Assembly (NCBI GenBank): GCA_035531955.1
Contig: DATKRZ010000050.1
Coordinates: 33,406-97,405, forward strand
Source: Bog-756 sp035531955
Lineage (GTDB): Bacteria > Actinomycetota > Acidimicrobiia > Acidimicrobiales > RAAP-2
Direction: 5' to 3'
DNA length: 64,000 nucleotides
The position numbers and the translations under genes are program-made. Below, one piece after another: positions 43,871 through 52,413 of this stretch. The number at the start of each line of letters is the position of its first letter. The first letter of the stretch is position 1. A model generated the notes under the pieces. It saw only the letters and a list, made by a program, of their open reading frames with translations, was not told the origin of the DNA and made no database searches.

Positions 43871-43892
43871 GGGAAGCGACGAGAGGAAAAGG

Positions 43893-44876
43893 GTGGAATC
43901 CTTCAGCCAGAAGTTGGCGGTGGTCACCGGCGGCGGATCGGGGATGGGCCGGGAGCTGGTGCGGCAACTCGCGGGTGACGGCTGCTCGGTTGCGACCTGC
44001 GATCTGAACGAGGAGAGTGTCGCTGAGACGGTGCGGATGGCGCTGGCTGGTGCGCCATCGGGCATCTCGATCACCGGACATCCCTGCGACGTGGCCGACG
44101 AAGCACAGGTGAACCGGTTCCGGGACGAGGTCGTCGAACGCCACAAGACCGACCATGTCGATCTCGTCTTCAACAACGCCGGGATCGGCGGAGGTGGGAG
44201 CTTCGTGACCGACACCCGCCAATCGTGGGAGCGGACGTTCGGAGTCGACTGGTGGGGTGTCTACTTCTGCACGAGGGCCTTTCTGCCCCTCCTTATGGAG
44301 AGCGATGAGGCCATCCTCGTCAACACGAGCAGCGTGAACGGATTCTGGGCGTCGTTGGGGCCTGGGGTGCCTCACACTGCCTACAGCACGGCCAAGTTCG
44401 CGGTGAAGGGGTTCTCCGAAGCCCTCATCGAGGATCTCCGGGTCAACGCTCCCAACGTCAAGGTGGCAGTCGTCATGCCCGGACACATCGGGACGGACAT
44501 CGTCGTCAACAGCCGCCGGGCTCACGGGGAAGCCGACCCGGCCGATATGGGCGATTCGGATCTGGAGGTGTGGCGGACCAGCCTCGCCGGGTTTGGCCAG
44601 CCGGTCGACGACCTGTCCACGGATCAGCTCCGCCAGGTGGTTGCCAACATGGGAGAGGCGTTCAAGCAGAGTGCGCCTCTGAGCGCGGAACGTGCTGCGG
44701 AGATCATTCTGGTCGGCGTGCGCCGTGGGGCGTGGAGGATCCTCGTCGGACGTGACGCCGAGGCTCTCGACGCCCAGGTCCGGGCTGACCCGGAGGGGGC
44801 TTACGATCCCGAAAAGATGGGCGCCATCCTGCGCCGCTCATTGCAGGGTGAGGGAGCGAAGGGAAACGGCTCGTAG
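43893..44876 (+). CDS. Short-chain dehydrogenase/reductase
   Basis: 327 residues, longer than a basic SDR because of a C-terminal extension of about 70. TGGGSGMG near residue 13 binds the cofactor, CDLN follows strand 2 (Asp favours NAD), then NNAGIGG, NTSSVNG (Ser) and YSTAKFAVKG (Tyr/Lys). The C-terminal segment resembles actinobacterial SDRs annotated near steroid or fatty-acid catabolism; substrate unknown. The GTG is chosen for its ribosome site and for the SDR fold beginning directly after it. Confidence 0.93.
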   Translation: MESFSQKLAVVTGGGSGMGRELVRQLAGDGCSVATCDLNEESVAETVRMALAGAPSGISITGHPCDVADEAQVNRFRDEVVERHKTDHVDLVFNNAGIGGGGSFVTDTRQSWERTFGVDWWGVYFCTRAFLPLLMESDEAILVNTSSVNGFWASLGPGVPHTAYSTAKFAVKGFSEALIEDLRVNAPNVKVAVVMPGHIGTDIVVNSRRAHGEADPADMGDSDLEVWRTSLAGFGQPVDDLSTDQLRQVVANMGEAFKQSAPLSAERAAEIILVGVRRGAWRILVGRDAEALDAQVRADPEGAYDPEKMGAILRRSLQGEGAKGNGS

Positions 44877-44936
44877 CCTCGGCTGCCGACCGGGCTGTCT
44901 CCGAGGGGTAGGCGCATCGGGGCCGCCAGAGCGGGT

Positions 44937-45701
44937 TCAGATTGTGAGCGTCACGTGGGCCATGGTCACGGCTTGGCCGGCCAGGACGACGCGGTCGCCA
45001 TTGAGTCGCGTACGCACCGTCCCCCCTCTTGGCGAGGCCTGTTCTCCGACGAGGACCTCCCGGCCGAGTCGTCGGCCCCAGTGCGCGGCGAGTGTGCAGT
45101 GCGCGGAACCTGTGACTGGGTCTTCAGGTATTCCGGTATTGGGAGCAAAGACCCGGCTCACAAAATCGATCCCCGGCCTGTCGCCGGCGGCGGTGACGAT
45201 CACCAGGCGCTTCCCGGTCGCGGCGATGCGGGTGAGGTCCGGGACCAGATTCCGCACACTCGAGGGTTCACGCAGTTCGGCGAGCGCATCCCACCGACCG
45301 GTGCCAAACCAGACCATGCCGGGCAGACCCAGTTCCACCGGAGGCTCGACCTGGACTGGCCGATCCGCGGGAAAGTCCATTTCGATCCACCCATCGTCTG
45401 CGGGCGCACACTGCAGAAGCCCGCTCCGGGTGTGGAACCGCGCTCGGCCACCCAGCAGATGGGCGGCAGCCAAGGTTGCATGACCGCAGAGGTCCACCTC
45501 GACCGTCGGCGTGAACCAGCGCAGATCGTGGTCTCCATCCCCCCTCCGGACCACGTAGGCCGTCTCGGAGAGGTTCATCTCGAGGGCCACGGCCTGCATG
45601 AGACTGTCGGGCGGGAAGGAATCGAGAATTGCAATGGCGGCAGGGTTGCCGGCGAACGGTGTGTCCGTGAAGGCATCGACAGTCGTGAGCTCGAGCGCCA
45701 T
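44937..45701 (-). CDS. PhzF-family isomerase-like protein
   Basis: 254 residues. VDAFTDTPFAGNPAAI is the family opening, NLSETAYV carries the catalytic Glu46, and VDLCGHATLAAAHLL plus the late GIPEDPVTGSAHCTLA complete the two pseudo-symmetric diaminopimelate-epimerase-like lobes. PhzF in phenazine synthesis isomerises dihydro-hydroxyanthranilate, but most family members lie outside phenazine clusters and no phz gene is near. Leaderless start: TACGGT lies 6 nt before the ATG. Confidence 0.93.
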   Translation of the reverse strand: MALELTTVDAFTDTPFAGNPAAIAILDSFPPDSLMQAVALEMNLSETAYVVRRGDGDHDLRWFTPTVEVDLCGHATLAAAHLLGGRARFHTRSGLLQCAPADDGWIEMDFPADRPVQVEPPVELGLPGMVWFGTGRWDALAELREPSSVRNLVPDLTRIAATGKRLVIVTAAGDRPGIDFVSRVFAPNTGIPEDPVTGSAHCTLAAHWGRRLGREVLVGEQASPRGGTVRTRLNGDRVVLAGQAVTMAHVTLTI

Positions 45702-45707
45702 CGAAGA

Positions 45708-45713
45708 ACCGTA
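45708..45713 (-). promoter_or_regulatory. TACGGT -10 hexamer, leaderless-type
   Basis: Minus-strand TACGGT, then 6 nt, then the ATG of the PhzF-like gene; no Shine-Dalgarno. Confidence 0.5.
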
Positions 45714-45879
45714 CCTGGCCCAGTCCTGAACTCGGTCCGAAGTGGTCCACGAGGCGCCTGGTTTGATCTGTACGCCGCGTTGTCCGATTTGCGAGGAGTA
45801 GCGTCAACAGCACGGGATCCCAGAGCCCCCGATGAATCCGGCGCCCGTGTTGGAGCTGGTCGACCAATAGGAGCCCGCC

Positions 45880-47523
45880 ATGGTCAGTCGCTCGATTTCC
45901 TCGTCGGCCAAGCTCTGTTTGGTGACCGCCCTCGTTGTGCTCGGGTCGACAGCCTCGCTGCAGGTCACCAGCGCCGCACCGGCGGCTGCGGCCACGAGTC
46001 CCGTCGGACTCTTCGCCTGGGGCTACAACAATGCAGGCCAGCTCGGCGACGGCACCAGTGTCGGGCCCGACTCGTGCCCCGGGGGCCCCTGCAGCACTAC
46101 GCCGGTGGCGGTCTCGCTCCCCTCGGGCGTCATCCCGAAAGCGATCGCCGGCGGCATTTTGAGCGGATATGCCGTCGGTTCCGACGGGCACCTCTACGCC
46201 TGGGGCTCCAACGAAGCCGGCGATCTTGGTGATGGCGTCAGCGGCCTCTTCGACAGCACTACGCCGGTGGTGGTCTCACTCCCCCCGGGCGTCATCCCAA
46301 CGGCCGTCACCGCCGCCGGCTACAACGGATACGCCATCGGCTCCGACGGGCACCTCTATGCCTGGGGCGACAACACCGACGGCGAACTAGGCGACGGCAC
46401 CAGTGTCGGCCCCGTCGTGTGCACCGACACCTTGCAACCCTGTAGCACCACCCCGGTGGCGGTCTTGCTCCCCCCGGGCGTCACCCCGACGGCCATCGCC
46501 GCGGGGGGAGATGCCGGATACGCCATCGGCTCCGACGGGCACCTCTATGCCTGGGGCGCCAACAGCTTCGGCGGGCTGGGCGACGGCACCATGACGGGTC
46601 CCGACATCTGCGGCTCCTCGGTCCCGTGCAGCACGGCGCCGGTGGTGGTCTTGCTCCCCCCGGGCGTCACCCCGACGGCCATCGCCGCCGGTGCCAACGG
46701 AAGCGCATACGCCATCGGCTCCGACGGGCACGTCTACGCCTGGGGCGCCAACGATTCCGAACAGCTGGGCAACGGGACGAGCGGTGGCCTCAGCACCACC
46801 CCGGTGGCGGTCTTGCTCCCCCCGGGCGTCACCCCGACGGCCATCGCCGCGGGTGAAGTCGACGGATACGCCACCGGCTCCGACAGGCATGTCTACGCCT
46901 GGGGCGACAACCAACTGGGCGAGTTGGGCGATGGGTCCGGCGTCGTGGCCAGCGCGACGCCGGTGGTGGTCTCACTCCCCTCGGGGGTGACGCCGGAGGG
47001 GAGCACAGGGGACGACGGCACCGCATACGCGATCGGCTCCGACGGGCACCTGTACGCCTGGGGAGAGAACAATGCCGGCCAGCTGGGCCAGGGGACCAGT
47101 GTCGGCCCCGACGTGTGTGCCGGGCAGCCGTGCAGTACGAAGCCCGTAAGGGTCCTGCTGCCATCCGGAACCACCGCCGATGGCCTGGGTTCGGAATCGA
47201 GTTCTGCCACGGCCTACGCCATGGCGCGCGCCGCCAGCCCGCTCAGCATCACCACGACGTCCCTGCCTCCCGGCAGGGTCGGAGTGCCCTACTCGGTCAC
47301 CTTCGTGGCCACAGGGGGCAACCCGCCCTACCGGTGGAGCAAGTTCGGAGGCGGCCGCCCGCCCCCCGGCCTTTCCTTCTCCCCGACAGGCGTGCTGTCG
47401 GGGACACCGACCAAGGCTGGAACCAGGTCGATGACCTTCCACGTCCGGGACACGAAGCTCGCCTTCCTTACCCCGGTCAACAGAGTCTTCGCCACCTTGA
47501 CCATCACCATCACCATCGTCTAG
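45880..47523 (+). CDS. Secreted RCC1-repeat beta-propeller with Ig-like tail
   Basis: 547 residues. Signal peptide (about residues 1-37, ending PAAAA) followed by seven RCC1-type repeats of 50-65 residues, each built of Y/FAWG.N..G.LGDGT, a variable Cys-containing insert, TPV.V.LP.GV.P and GYAIGSDGHL. Seven repeats make one complete propeller. The end (from about residue 455: SLPPGRVGVPYSVTF to GTRSMTFHVRD) is a putative Ig domain. Paired cysteines in three inserts suggest disulfides outside the cell. AGGAG lies 6 nt before the ATG. Binding partner unknown. Confidence 0.88.
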   Translation: MVSRSISSSAKLCLVTALVVLGSTASLQVTSAAPAAAATSPVGLFAWGYNNAGQLGDGTSVGPDSCPGGPCSTTPVAVSLPSGVIPKAIAGGILSGYAVGSDGHLYAWGSNEAGDLGDGVSGLFDSTTPVVVSLPPGVIPTAVTAAGYNGYAIGSDGHLYAWGDNTDGELGDGTSVGPVVCTDTLQPCSTTPVAVLLPPGVTPTAIAAGGDAGYAIGSDGHLYAWGANSFGGLGDGTMTGPDICGSSVPCSTAPVVVLLPPGVTPTAIAAGANGSAYAIGSDGHVYAWGANDSEQLGNGTSGGLSTTPVAVLLPPGVTPTAIAAGEVDGYATGSDRHVYAWGDNQLGELGDGSGVVASATPVVVSLPSGVTPEGSTGDDGTAYAIGSDGHLYAWGENNAGQLGQGTSVGPDVCAGQPCSTKPVRVLLPSGTTADGLGSESSSATAYAMARAASPLSITTTSLPPGRVGVPYSVTFVATGGNPPYRWSKFGGGRPPPGLSFSPTGVLSGTPTKAGTRSMTFHVRDTKLAFLTPVNRVFATLTITITIV

Positions 47524-47642
47524 GGAGGCGCGTCCGACCAGTCGTTGCTGGGCCGAACGGTAACCGCGACCGCCGCTCCGCCCCTTGCTGCATCCCGGAC
47601 ATGTTCGGTGGGGACGCTCAGTGGCACACTGTGGTAGCACCG

Positions 47643-47648
47643 TAGAGT
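47643..47648 (+). promoter_or_regulatory. TAGAGT -10 candidate for the DGG-propeller gene
   Basis: TAGAGT lies about 56 nt before ATG 47705. A small inverted repeat CAGTG-GCA-CACTG (47619-47631) sits 11 nt upstream of it, where a regulator could overlap the -35 region. Confidence 0.3.
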
Positions 47649-47704
47649 GGGGCGCGCCAGCCACCCGCTCGACTGATACGGACCAGCCGACGGGGAGTTC
47701 AATC

Positions 47705-48919
47705 ATGGCCCGTAGCAAATATCTGCTTGCGACGTTTGGTGCGGTTGTAGCCAGCGCTACAGCCGTGGGGAACTTGTCCCTGGCGCTTCCAGCCGGCGCC
47801 GCACCCACCGATCCGACGTCGTCGACGGGCACTTCGGGACCACATGTCCAGACGCCGAATCCGACGTGCGGGAATCACGACAGCGCGTCTTTGCTGAGGG
47901 TGTGCGTCCGGGCCTCCTCGACCGGATTGACGTTCACTTGGTCGAACGAGAGGGTCGGAAACTACGAGAGCTACGTGATCAGCCCGCCGAGTGGATCTCC
48001 AAACTACGGCGGGTCGGAAGTCATGACCATGTCCACGATGAGCAAGACGATCCCACTACCTGTGGGGGAATATGTCGGCTACGCGTCGATCTCGACAGGG
48101 TGCGGCAAGTGCTCGAACGATCCGCAATTCGTGTCCTACGACCTCCTCGTCTCTGCCGGCCTTCCCCCTGCGTTCACGGCACCGATCGTGGGCATGGCCC
48201 AGGCTCCAGGCGGTTTGGGATACTGGGCTGTGGGCTCGGATGGCAACGTCTACCAGTTCGGCAACGCGAGAAATCTCGGGGATATGGTGGGCACGACACT
48301 CGCGCAGCCGGTTGCCGGAATGGCCGCTACTCCCGACGGAAACGGTTACTGGCTGGTTGCGAAGGACGGCGGCATCTTTGCCTTCGGCGATGCTCACTTC
48401 TTTGGTTCGACTGGAAATGTTCACCTCAATCAGCCGGTGGTGGGTATGGCAGCCACCGCCGATGGTGGGGGTTATTGGATGGTGGCTGCCGACGGCGGGA
48501 TCTTCTCCTTCGGAGATGCAGTCTTCTACGGCAGCACGGGCGGCCTCTCACTGAACAGACCGGTCGTAGGTATGGCTGTCACGAAGTCCGACCAGGGGTA
48601 TTTCCTCGATGCATCTGACGGTGGGATCTTTGCCTTCGGAGACGCCTACTTCCAGGGCTCCCTGGGCAACCTCCAGCTGAATGAGCCCGTAGTGGGGATG
48701 GCCACTGATCCATCGACCAATGGCTACTGGGAGGTTGCTGCCGACGGGGGCGTCTTCTCGTTCGGTGCCCCGTTCTTCGGGAGTACAGGCGCAATTCGCC
48801 TCAACTTGCCGATCGTTGGAATGGCGGCAACGCCAACGGGATCCGGGTATCGCTCGATTGCATCGGACGGTGGAATCTTCGACTTCGGTGACGCGAAGTT
48901 CTACGGGAGTCTGGGTTGA
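47705..48919 (+). CDS. Secreted DGG-repeat beta-propeller protein
   Basis: 404 residues. The signal peptide (about 1-33, ending AGA-AP) is followed by a Cys-rich beta domain of about 120 residues with four or more cysteines, then six repeats of about 43 residues with the core V.GMA.T..G.GYW.VA.DGGIF.FGDA.F.GS.G. Such repeats, often at the end of actinobacterial cell-wall hydrolases, probably form a propeller. Here no enzyme domain is attached. Base composition is visibly less GC-rich than in neighbouring genes. GGGGAG precedes the ATG. Confidence 0.85.
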   Translation: MARSKYLLATFGAVVASATAVGNLSLALPAGAAPTDPTSSTGTSGPHVQTPNPTCGNHDSASLLRVCVRASSTGLTFTWSNERVGNYESYVISPPSGSPNYGGSEVMTMSTMSKTIPLPVGEYVGYASISTGCGKCSNDPQFVSYDLLVSAGLPPAFTAPIVGMAQAPGGLGYWAVGSDGNVYQFGNARNLGDMVGTTLAQPVAGMAATPDGNGYWLVAKDGGIFAFGDAHFFGSTGNVHLNQPVVGMAATADGGGYWMVAADGGIFSFGDAVFYGSTGGLSLNRPVVGMAVTKSDQGYFLDASDGGIFAFGDAYFQGSLGNLQLNEPVVGMATDPSTNGYWEVAADGGVFSFGAPFFGSTGAIRLNLPIVGMAATPTGSGYRSIASDGGIFDFGDAKFYGSLG

Positions 48920-49013
48920 CGCCCCGGGCCGGTCGGTCGGTTCCGCCGGGCGGACGACGCCGGACACCTCGGGGGCCTAATCTGCGTATCTCCATCGAGG
49001 GAAGGTTGCCGAC

Positions 49014-49325
49014 ATGTGGGCACAAATGATCACGACGCGCTTGAAGCCGGGCAGGGAAGGCGACCTACCAAAGTTGGTCGCTCAGTTGCGGGCAACCGAA
49101 CAGCCGGGCTCAGGTCTCGTGCACTCGACGGCAACCCGGGACACGGAGGACCCGAACCGGGTCGTCATGTTCGTCGTCTTCGAGAGTGAGGAGAAAGCGC
49201 GGGAGCGCGAAAACGACCCTCATCGCCAGGAGGGACTCCAGGCGGCACGAACGACGATGACGGAGATCTTCGAGGGGGCTCCGGAATTCACGGACCTGAC
49301 CGTCGTCGACGACTGGTCGTTGTAG
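49014..49325 (+). CDS. Antibiotic-biosynthesis-monooxygenase (ABM)-fold protein
   Basis: 103 residues, dimeric alpha/beta-barrel type. The opening strand MWAQMITTRLKPGRE, the S.VV..VFESEE.A segment and the C-terminal strand fit ABM/quinol-monooxygenase-like small proteins. Function unknown (heme, quinone or aromatic turnover in relatives). GAAGG lies 8 nt before the ATG. Confidence 0.8.
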   Translation: MWAQMITTRLKPGREGDLPKLVAQLRATEQPGSGLVHSTATRDTEDPNRVVMFVVFESEEKARERENDPHRQEGLQAARTTMTEIFEGAPEFTDLTVVDDWSL

Positions 49326-49490
49326 ACGCCGATCGCCTGTCCCACCGACCGACCGCTTCTTTCGGGCCTACCCCTTCGACGATGCTTCGGGCCTGGACAC
49401 GGCCTGGACACCACCCTCGACCCGGGATCCCGCCGCCAGCGGATGTTCGAGGGGTCATCCCTCGACCGGCCGAACACCACGCCGGTCCGG

Positions 49491-49564
49491 TGGAGCGGGC
49501 GACGGGAATCGAACCCGCGTTCCGAGCTTGGGAAGCTCGTGTTCTGCCTCTGAACTACGCCCGC
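49491..49564 (-). tRNA. tRNA-Gly (anticodon CCC)
   Basis: Minus strand. Acceptor stem GCGGGCG / CGCCCGC, D arm with GTTCAGAGGCAGAAC, anticodon stem CGAGC / GCTCG with loop TTCCCAA (anticodon CCC), T arm GCGGG-TTCGAAT-CCCGT. The discriminator is T and the 3' CCA is encoded (49491-49493). About 14 nt upstream is GATAGT, a probable -10. Confidence 0.95.
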
Positions 49565-49578
49565 GTACGCGGGCCCAC

Positions 49579-49584
49579 ACTATC
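49579..49584 (-). promoter_or_regulatory. GATAGT -10 candidate for tRNA-Gly
   Basis: Minus-strand GATAGT, 14 nt from the mature tRNA 5' end, in the spacer divergent from dcd. Confidence 0.35.
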
Positions 49585-49667
49585 CCCCCGGCCACCACCA
49601 CGGCCGTTGCCGCATCCGGGACGCCACCCCCGTCCCCGAGGACTACGCCTGTGCTCCGGCGTCCCAC

Positions 49668-49673
49668 TATCGT
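49668..49673 (+). promoter_or_regulatory. TATCGT -10 hexamer, leaderless-type
   Basis: TATCGT ends 9 nt before the ATG of dcd; no Shine-Dalgarno is visible. Confidence 0.5.
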
Positions 49674-49682
49674 CTGTCCGGC

Positions 49683-50246
49683 ATGGTTCTCTCAGATCAC
49701 TCCATACGTGAGGCGCTCGCCGCCGGCCGGATCAAGATCGAGCCATTCGACGACGACTGCATCCAGCCGTCGTCCGTCGATCTCCATGTCGACCACTATT
49801 TCCGGCTCTTCCGCAATCACACCAGCAGGGTGATCGACGTGCGCGAGAACCAAGAGGACCTGACCGAATTGGTCGACACCGGCGAGGATCCGCTGATCCT
49901 CCATCCCGGTGAGTTCGTACTGGGGTCGACGCTCGAGAAGGTGACCCTTCCCCCCGACCTGGTGGCCCGTCTCGAGGGCAAGTCCTCCCTCGGCCGGCTG
50001 GGCCTGCTGATCCACTCGACCGCCGGGTTCGTCGACGCCGGCTGGGACGGCAACCTCACCCTGGAGCTCTCCAACGTGGCCAACCTCCCCATCACCGTCT
50101 ACCCGGGGATGAAGATCGGCCAGATCAGCTTCCTGCAGATGACCACTGCTGCCGACAAGCCCTACGGCTCCGACGGCCTCCGGTCGAAGTACCAGGGCCA
50201 GTGGGGTCCTACCCCCAGTCGCTACGCCGACAATTTCGGCTCGTGA
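49683..50246 (+). CDS. dcd: dCTP deaminase, likely dUMP-forming
   Basis: 187 residues, trimeric dUTPase fold. VLSDHSIREAL and CIQPSSVDLHVDHYFRLFRN open the chain, ARLEGKSSLGRLGLLIHSTAGFVDAGWDGNLTLELSN holds the nucleotide site and the catalytic Glu (in LELSN), and SKYQGQWGPTPSR is the C-terminal flap. The similarity to the M. tuberculosis enzyme, which both deaminates dCTP and hydrolyses dUTP, is high in these blocks; bifunctionality is inferred from that. Supplies dUMP for thymidylate. Confidence 0.95.
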   Translation: MVLSDHSIREALAAGRIKIEPFDDDCIQPSSVDLHVDHYFRLFRNHTSRVIDVRENQEDLTELVDTGEDPLILHPGEFVLGSTLEKVTLPPDLVARLEGKSSLGRLGLLIHSTAGFVDAGWDGNLTLELSNVANLPITVYPGMKIGQISFLQMTTAADKPYGSDGLRSKYQGQWGPTPSRYADNFGS

Positions 50247-50275
50247 CCGGGCCGCCGGCGCGTTTGCCGGCATTT

Positions 50276-50291
50276 GTTACTCTTCAGTAAC
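50276..50291. promoter_or_regulatory. Palindromic operator-like site before the EtfD-like gene
   Basis: GTTACT-CTTC-AGTAAC is a perfect 6-bp inverted repeat with a 4-base spacer, 17 nt upstream of the GTG and just before the AGGAGGAA ribosome site. Its form (TTACT-n4-AGTAA) is like operators of TetR-family regulators of fatty-acid metabolism. No regulator gene is in the window. Confidence 0.5.
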
Positions 50292-50308
50292 CATCTAGGA
50301 GGAACCCA

Positions 50309-52351
50309 GTGGCCCTCAGACTCTCCTTAGGACTCGGCATAACCGTGGTGATGTTCGCCGTCGCCGGCCGCCGTTTCTTCTGGCTCTTCCGGCTGATCTC
50401 CGCCGGCCATCCGGCGGTGCCCTCCCGGGTCAAGGACGTGCCCAAGCGGATCAAGGCCGAGCTGGTCGAGGTGGGCGGCCAGAAGAAGCTGCTCCAGTGG
50501 ACCGTCCCCGGCATGGCCCACGCCTTCACCTTCTGGGGATTCACCATTCTGATGCTGACCATCCTCGAGGCCTACGGGGCCCTTTTCCAGCGCGACTTCC
50601 ACATCCCGCTCATCGGCCACACCGCCTTCATCGGCGTGGTCGAGGATTTCTTCACCGTGGCCGTGCTGGTCTCGCTGCTGGTGTTCGTGGCCATCCGGGT
50701 CAAGCACTCGCCGAAACGGGAGAACCGCCGTTCCCGCTTCTTCGGTTCCCACACCGGAGCGGCCTGGCTGGTCCTGGTCATGATCTCCGGGGTGATGATC
50801 ACCCTGCTCTTCTACCGGGCCGCCCAGGTCAACACGGGCAACTTCCCCTACGGCTGGTGGGCCTTCGCCTCCCACGGCCTGGCCAACGTCCTGAAGCCCC
50901 TGGGCACCGGGGTCAACAGCGTCATCGAGACGGTGGCCCTGGTGGCCAACATCGCCATCATCACCGGATTCCTGGTGTTCGTCTCCTACTCGAAGCACCT
51001 CCACATCTTCATGGCGCCCATCAACGTGGCCACCTCCCGACGCCCTAGGGCGCTCGGGGCGTTGGCCTCTACTCCCGACATGTCCATGGAGGACGTGGGT
51101 GACGAAGACGAGGTGGTCTTCGGCGCCGGGCGCATCGAGGACTTCTCGTGGAAGCAGCTGCTCGACATGGCCACCTGTACCGAGTGCGGTCGGTGCCAGT
51201 CCCAGTGCCCGGCGTGGAACACCGGCAAGCCGCTCTCACCCAAGCTGCTGATCATGGACCTCCGCGACAATCTGTTCTCCTCGGCCGGCCGGGTGATGGC
51301 GAAGAACCGGGAGGCCGGCGTCGAGGTGGAGACGCTGGTCCCCTCCGTCATCGAACCCGACGTCCTGTGGTCGTGCACCACCTGCGGTGCCTGCGTCGAG
51401 GAGTGCCCGGTCGACATCGAGCACATCGACTCGATCATCGACATGCGACGCTACGAGGTGCTGATCGAGTCGCGGTTCCCGACCGAAGCCGGGCTCATGC
51501 TCCGCAACATCGAGAATCAGGGGGACCCCTGGGGGCTCGGCGGGTCCAAGCGCACCGACTGGACCGAGGTGCTCGACTTCGACGTGCCGGTGGTGAGCGG
51601 CACCATCCCCGACGACATCGAGTACCTCTACTGGGTGGGCTGCGCGGGCGCCCTGGATGAGCGGGCCCGGAAGGGGGCCCAGGCCACCGCCCGGATGCTC
51701 CACCGGGCCGGTGTACCGTTCGCCATCCTCGGGTCGAAGGAGAGCTGCACCGGCGACCCCGCCCGCCGCCTGGGCAATGAGTACCTCTACCAGGAGCAGG
51801 CACGCATGAACATCGAGACCATCGAGGGCGCCGGGGTCAAGAAGGTCATCGCCACCTGCCCCCACTGCTTCAACTCGCTCGCCAACGAGTACCCGTCCCT
51901 GGGTGGCAACTTCGAGGTCATCCACCACAGCCAGCTCCTCGACCACCTGGTCTCCGCCGGGCGGCTGACCCCCGGCGCCGGCTACCAGGGAACAGTCACC
52001 TATCACGACCCCTGTTACCTGGGCCGCCACAACCGGGTCTTCGACGAGCCGCGGTCGGTCATCGACGCCATACCGGGAGCCACCCAGGTGGAGATGCGAC
52101 GCTGCCGCGAGAAGGGCTTCTGCTGCGGCGCGGGCGGAGCCCGCATGTGGCTCGAGGAGAACATCGGAAAGCGGGTCAACATGGAACGCACCGAGGAGGC
52201 GCTGGGCACCGGAGCCGACGTGGTGTCGACCGCGTGTCCCTACTGCATGATCATGCTGGACGATGCCGTCAGGGCCAACGCCAAGGAGGACGAAGTGCGG
52301 GTCCTCGACCTCTCCCAGCTGCTGGAGGAGTCGATGGGCGACCGCAAGTAG
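50309..52351 (+). CDS. etfD: EtfD-like membrane iron-sulfur ETF:menaquinone oxidoreductase
   Basis: 680 residues. The N-terminal about 230 residues hold five membrane helices with a nitrate-reductase-gamma-like layout. Two [4Fe-4S] clusters follow (CTECGRCQSQCP near residue 290, CTTCGACVEECP near 355), then two CCG domains (CPHCFNSL, HDPCYLGRHN, CCGAGGARMW, CPYCMIML) as in heterodisulfide reductase HdrD. This is the architecture of M. tuberculosis Rv0338c, named EtfD for accepting electrons from ETF during fatty-acid oxidation. The GTG follows AGGAGGAA. Confidence 0.88.
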   Translation: MALRLSLGLGITVVMFAVAGRRFFWLFRLISAGHPAVPSRVKDVPKRIKAELVEVGGQKKLLQWTVPGMAHAFTFWGFTILMLTILEAYGALFQRDFHIPLIGHTAFIGVVEDFFTVAVLVSLLVFVAIRVKHSPKRENRRSRFFGSHTGAAWLVLVMISGVMITLLFYRAAQVNTGNFPYGWWAFASHGLANVLKPLGTGVNSVIETVALVANIAIITGFLVFVSYSKHLHIFMAPINVATSRRPRALGALASTPDMSMEDVGDEDEVVFGAGRIEDFSWKQLLDMATCTECGRCQSQCPAWNTGKPLSPKLLIMDLRDNLFSSAGRVMAKNREAGVEVETLVPSVIEPDVLWSCTTCGACVEECPVDIEHIDSIIDMRRYEVLIESRFPTEAGLMLRNIENQGDPWGLGGSKRTDWTEVLDFDVPVVSGTIPDDIEYLYWVGCAGALDERARKGAQATARMLHRAGVPFAILGSKESCTGDPARRLGNEYLYQEQARMNIETIEGAGVKKVIATCPHCFNSLANEYPSLGGNFEVIHHSQLLDHLVSAGRLTPGAGYQGTVTYHDPCYLGRHNRVFDEPRSVIDAIPGATQVEMRRCREKGFCCGAGGARMWLEENIGKRVNMERTEEALGTGADVVSTACPYCMIMLDDAVRANAKEDEVRVLDLSQLLEESMGDRK

Positions 52352-52363
52352 CGATCGTGTCCC

Positions 52364-52386
52364 GGCGGGCGGCCGGCCCGCCCGCC
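52364..52386. terminator. Hairpin between convergent etfD-like and cNMP-binding genes
   Basis: Perfect 9-bp stem GGCGGGCGG / CCGCCCGCC with a 5-nt loop, 12 nt after the etfD-like stop. Probably serves both convergent genes. Confidence 0.7.
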
Positions 52387-52413
52387 CTCGGGCCGGTCGG
52401 GCCGGGCGAGGGT

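Larger units (their letters stand above)
43592..43892. other. Gene-free spacer before the SDR gene
   Basis: About 300 bp. I found no supported gene. It contains the 14-bp repeats described separately, an isolated TACGCT near 43695 and the TACCCT at 43865 that probably serves the SDR gene. Confidence 0.4.

Noticed and set aside
44937..45701. Phenazine biosynthesis cluster
   Set aside because: Only a PhzF-like gene is present; PhzF homologues are common outside phenazine loci, and no PhzA-E/G genes are here.
46000..47150. Repetitive DNA looking like a spaced repeat array
   Set aside because: The repeats are in frame and encode RCC1 blades of unequal length; there are no constant repeats with unique spacers, so not CRISPR.
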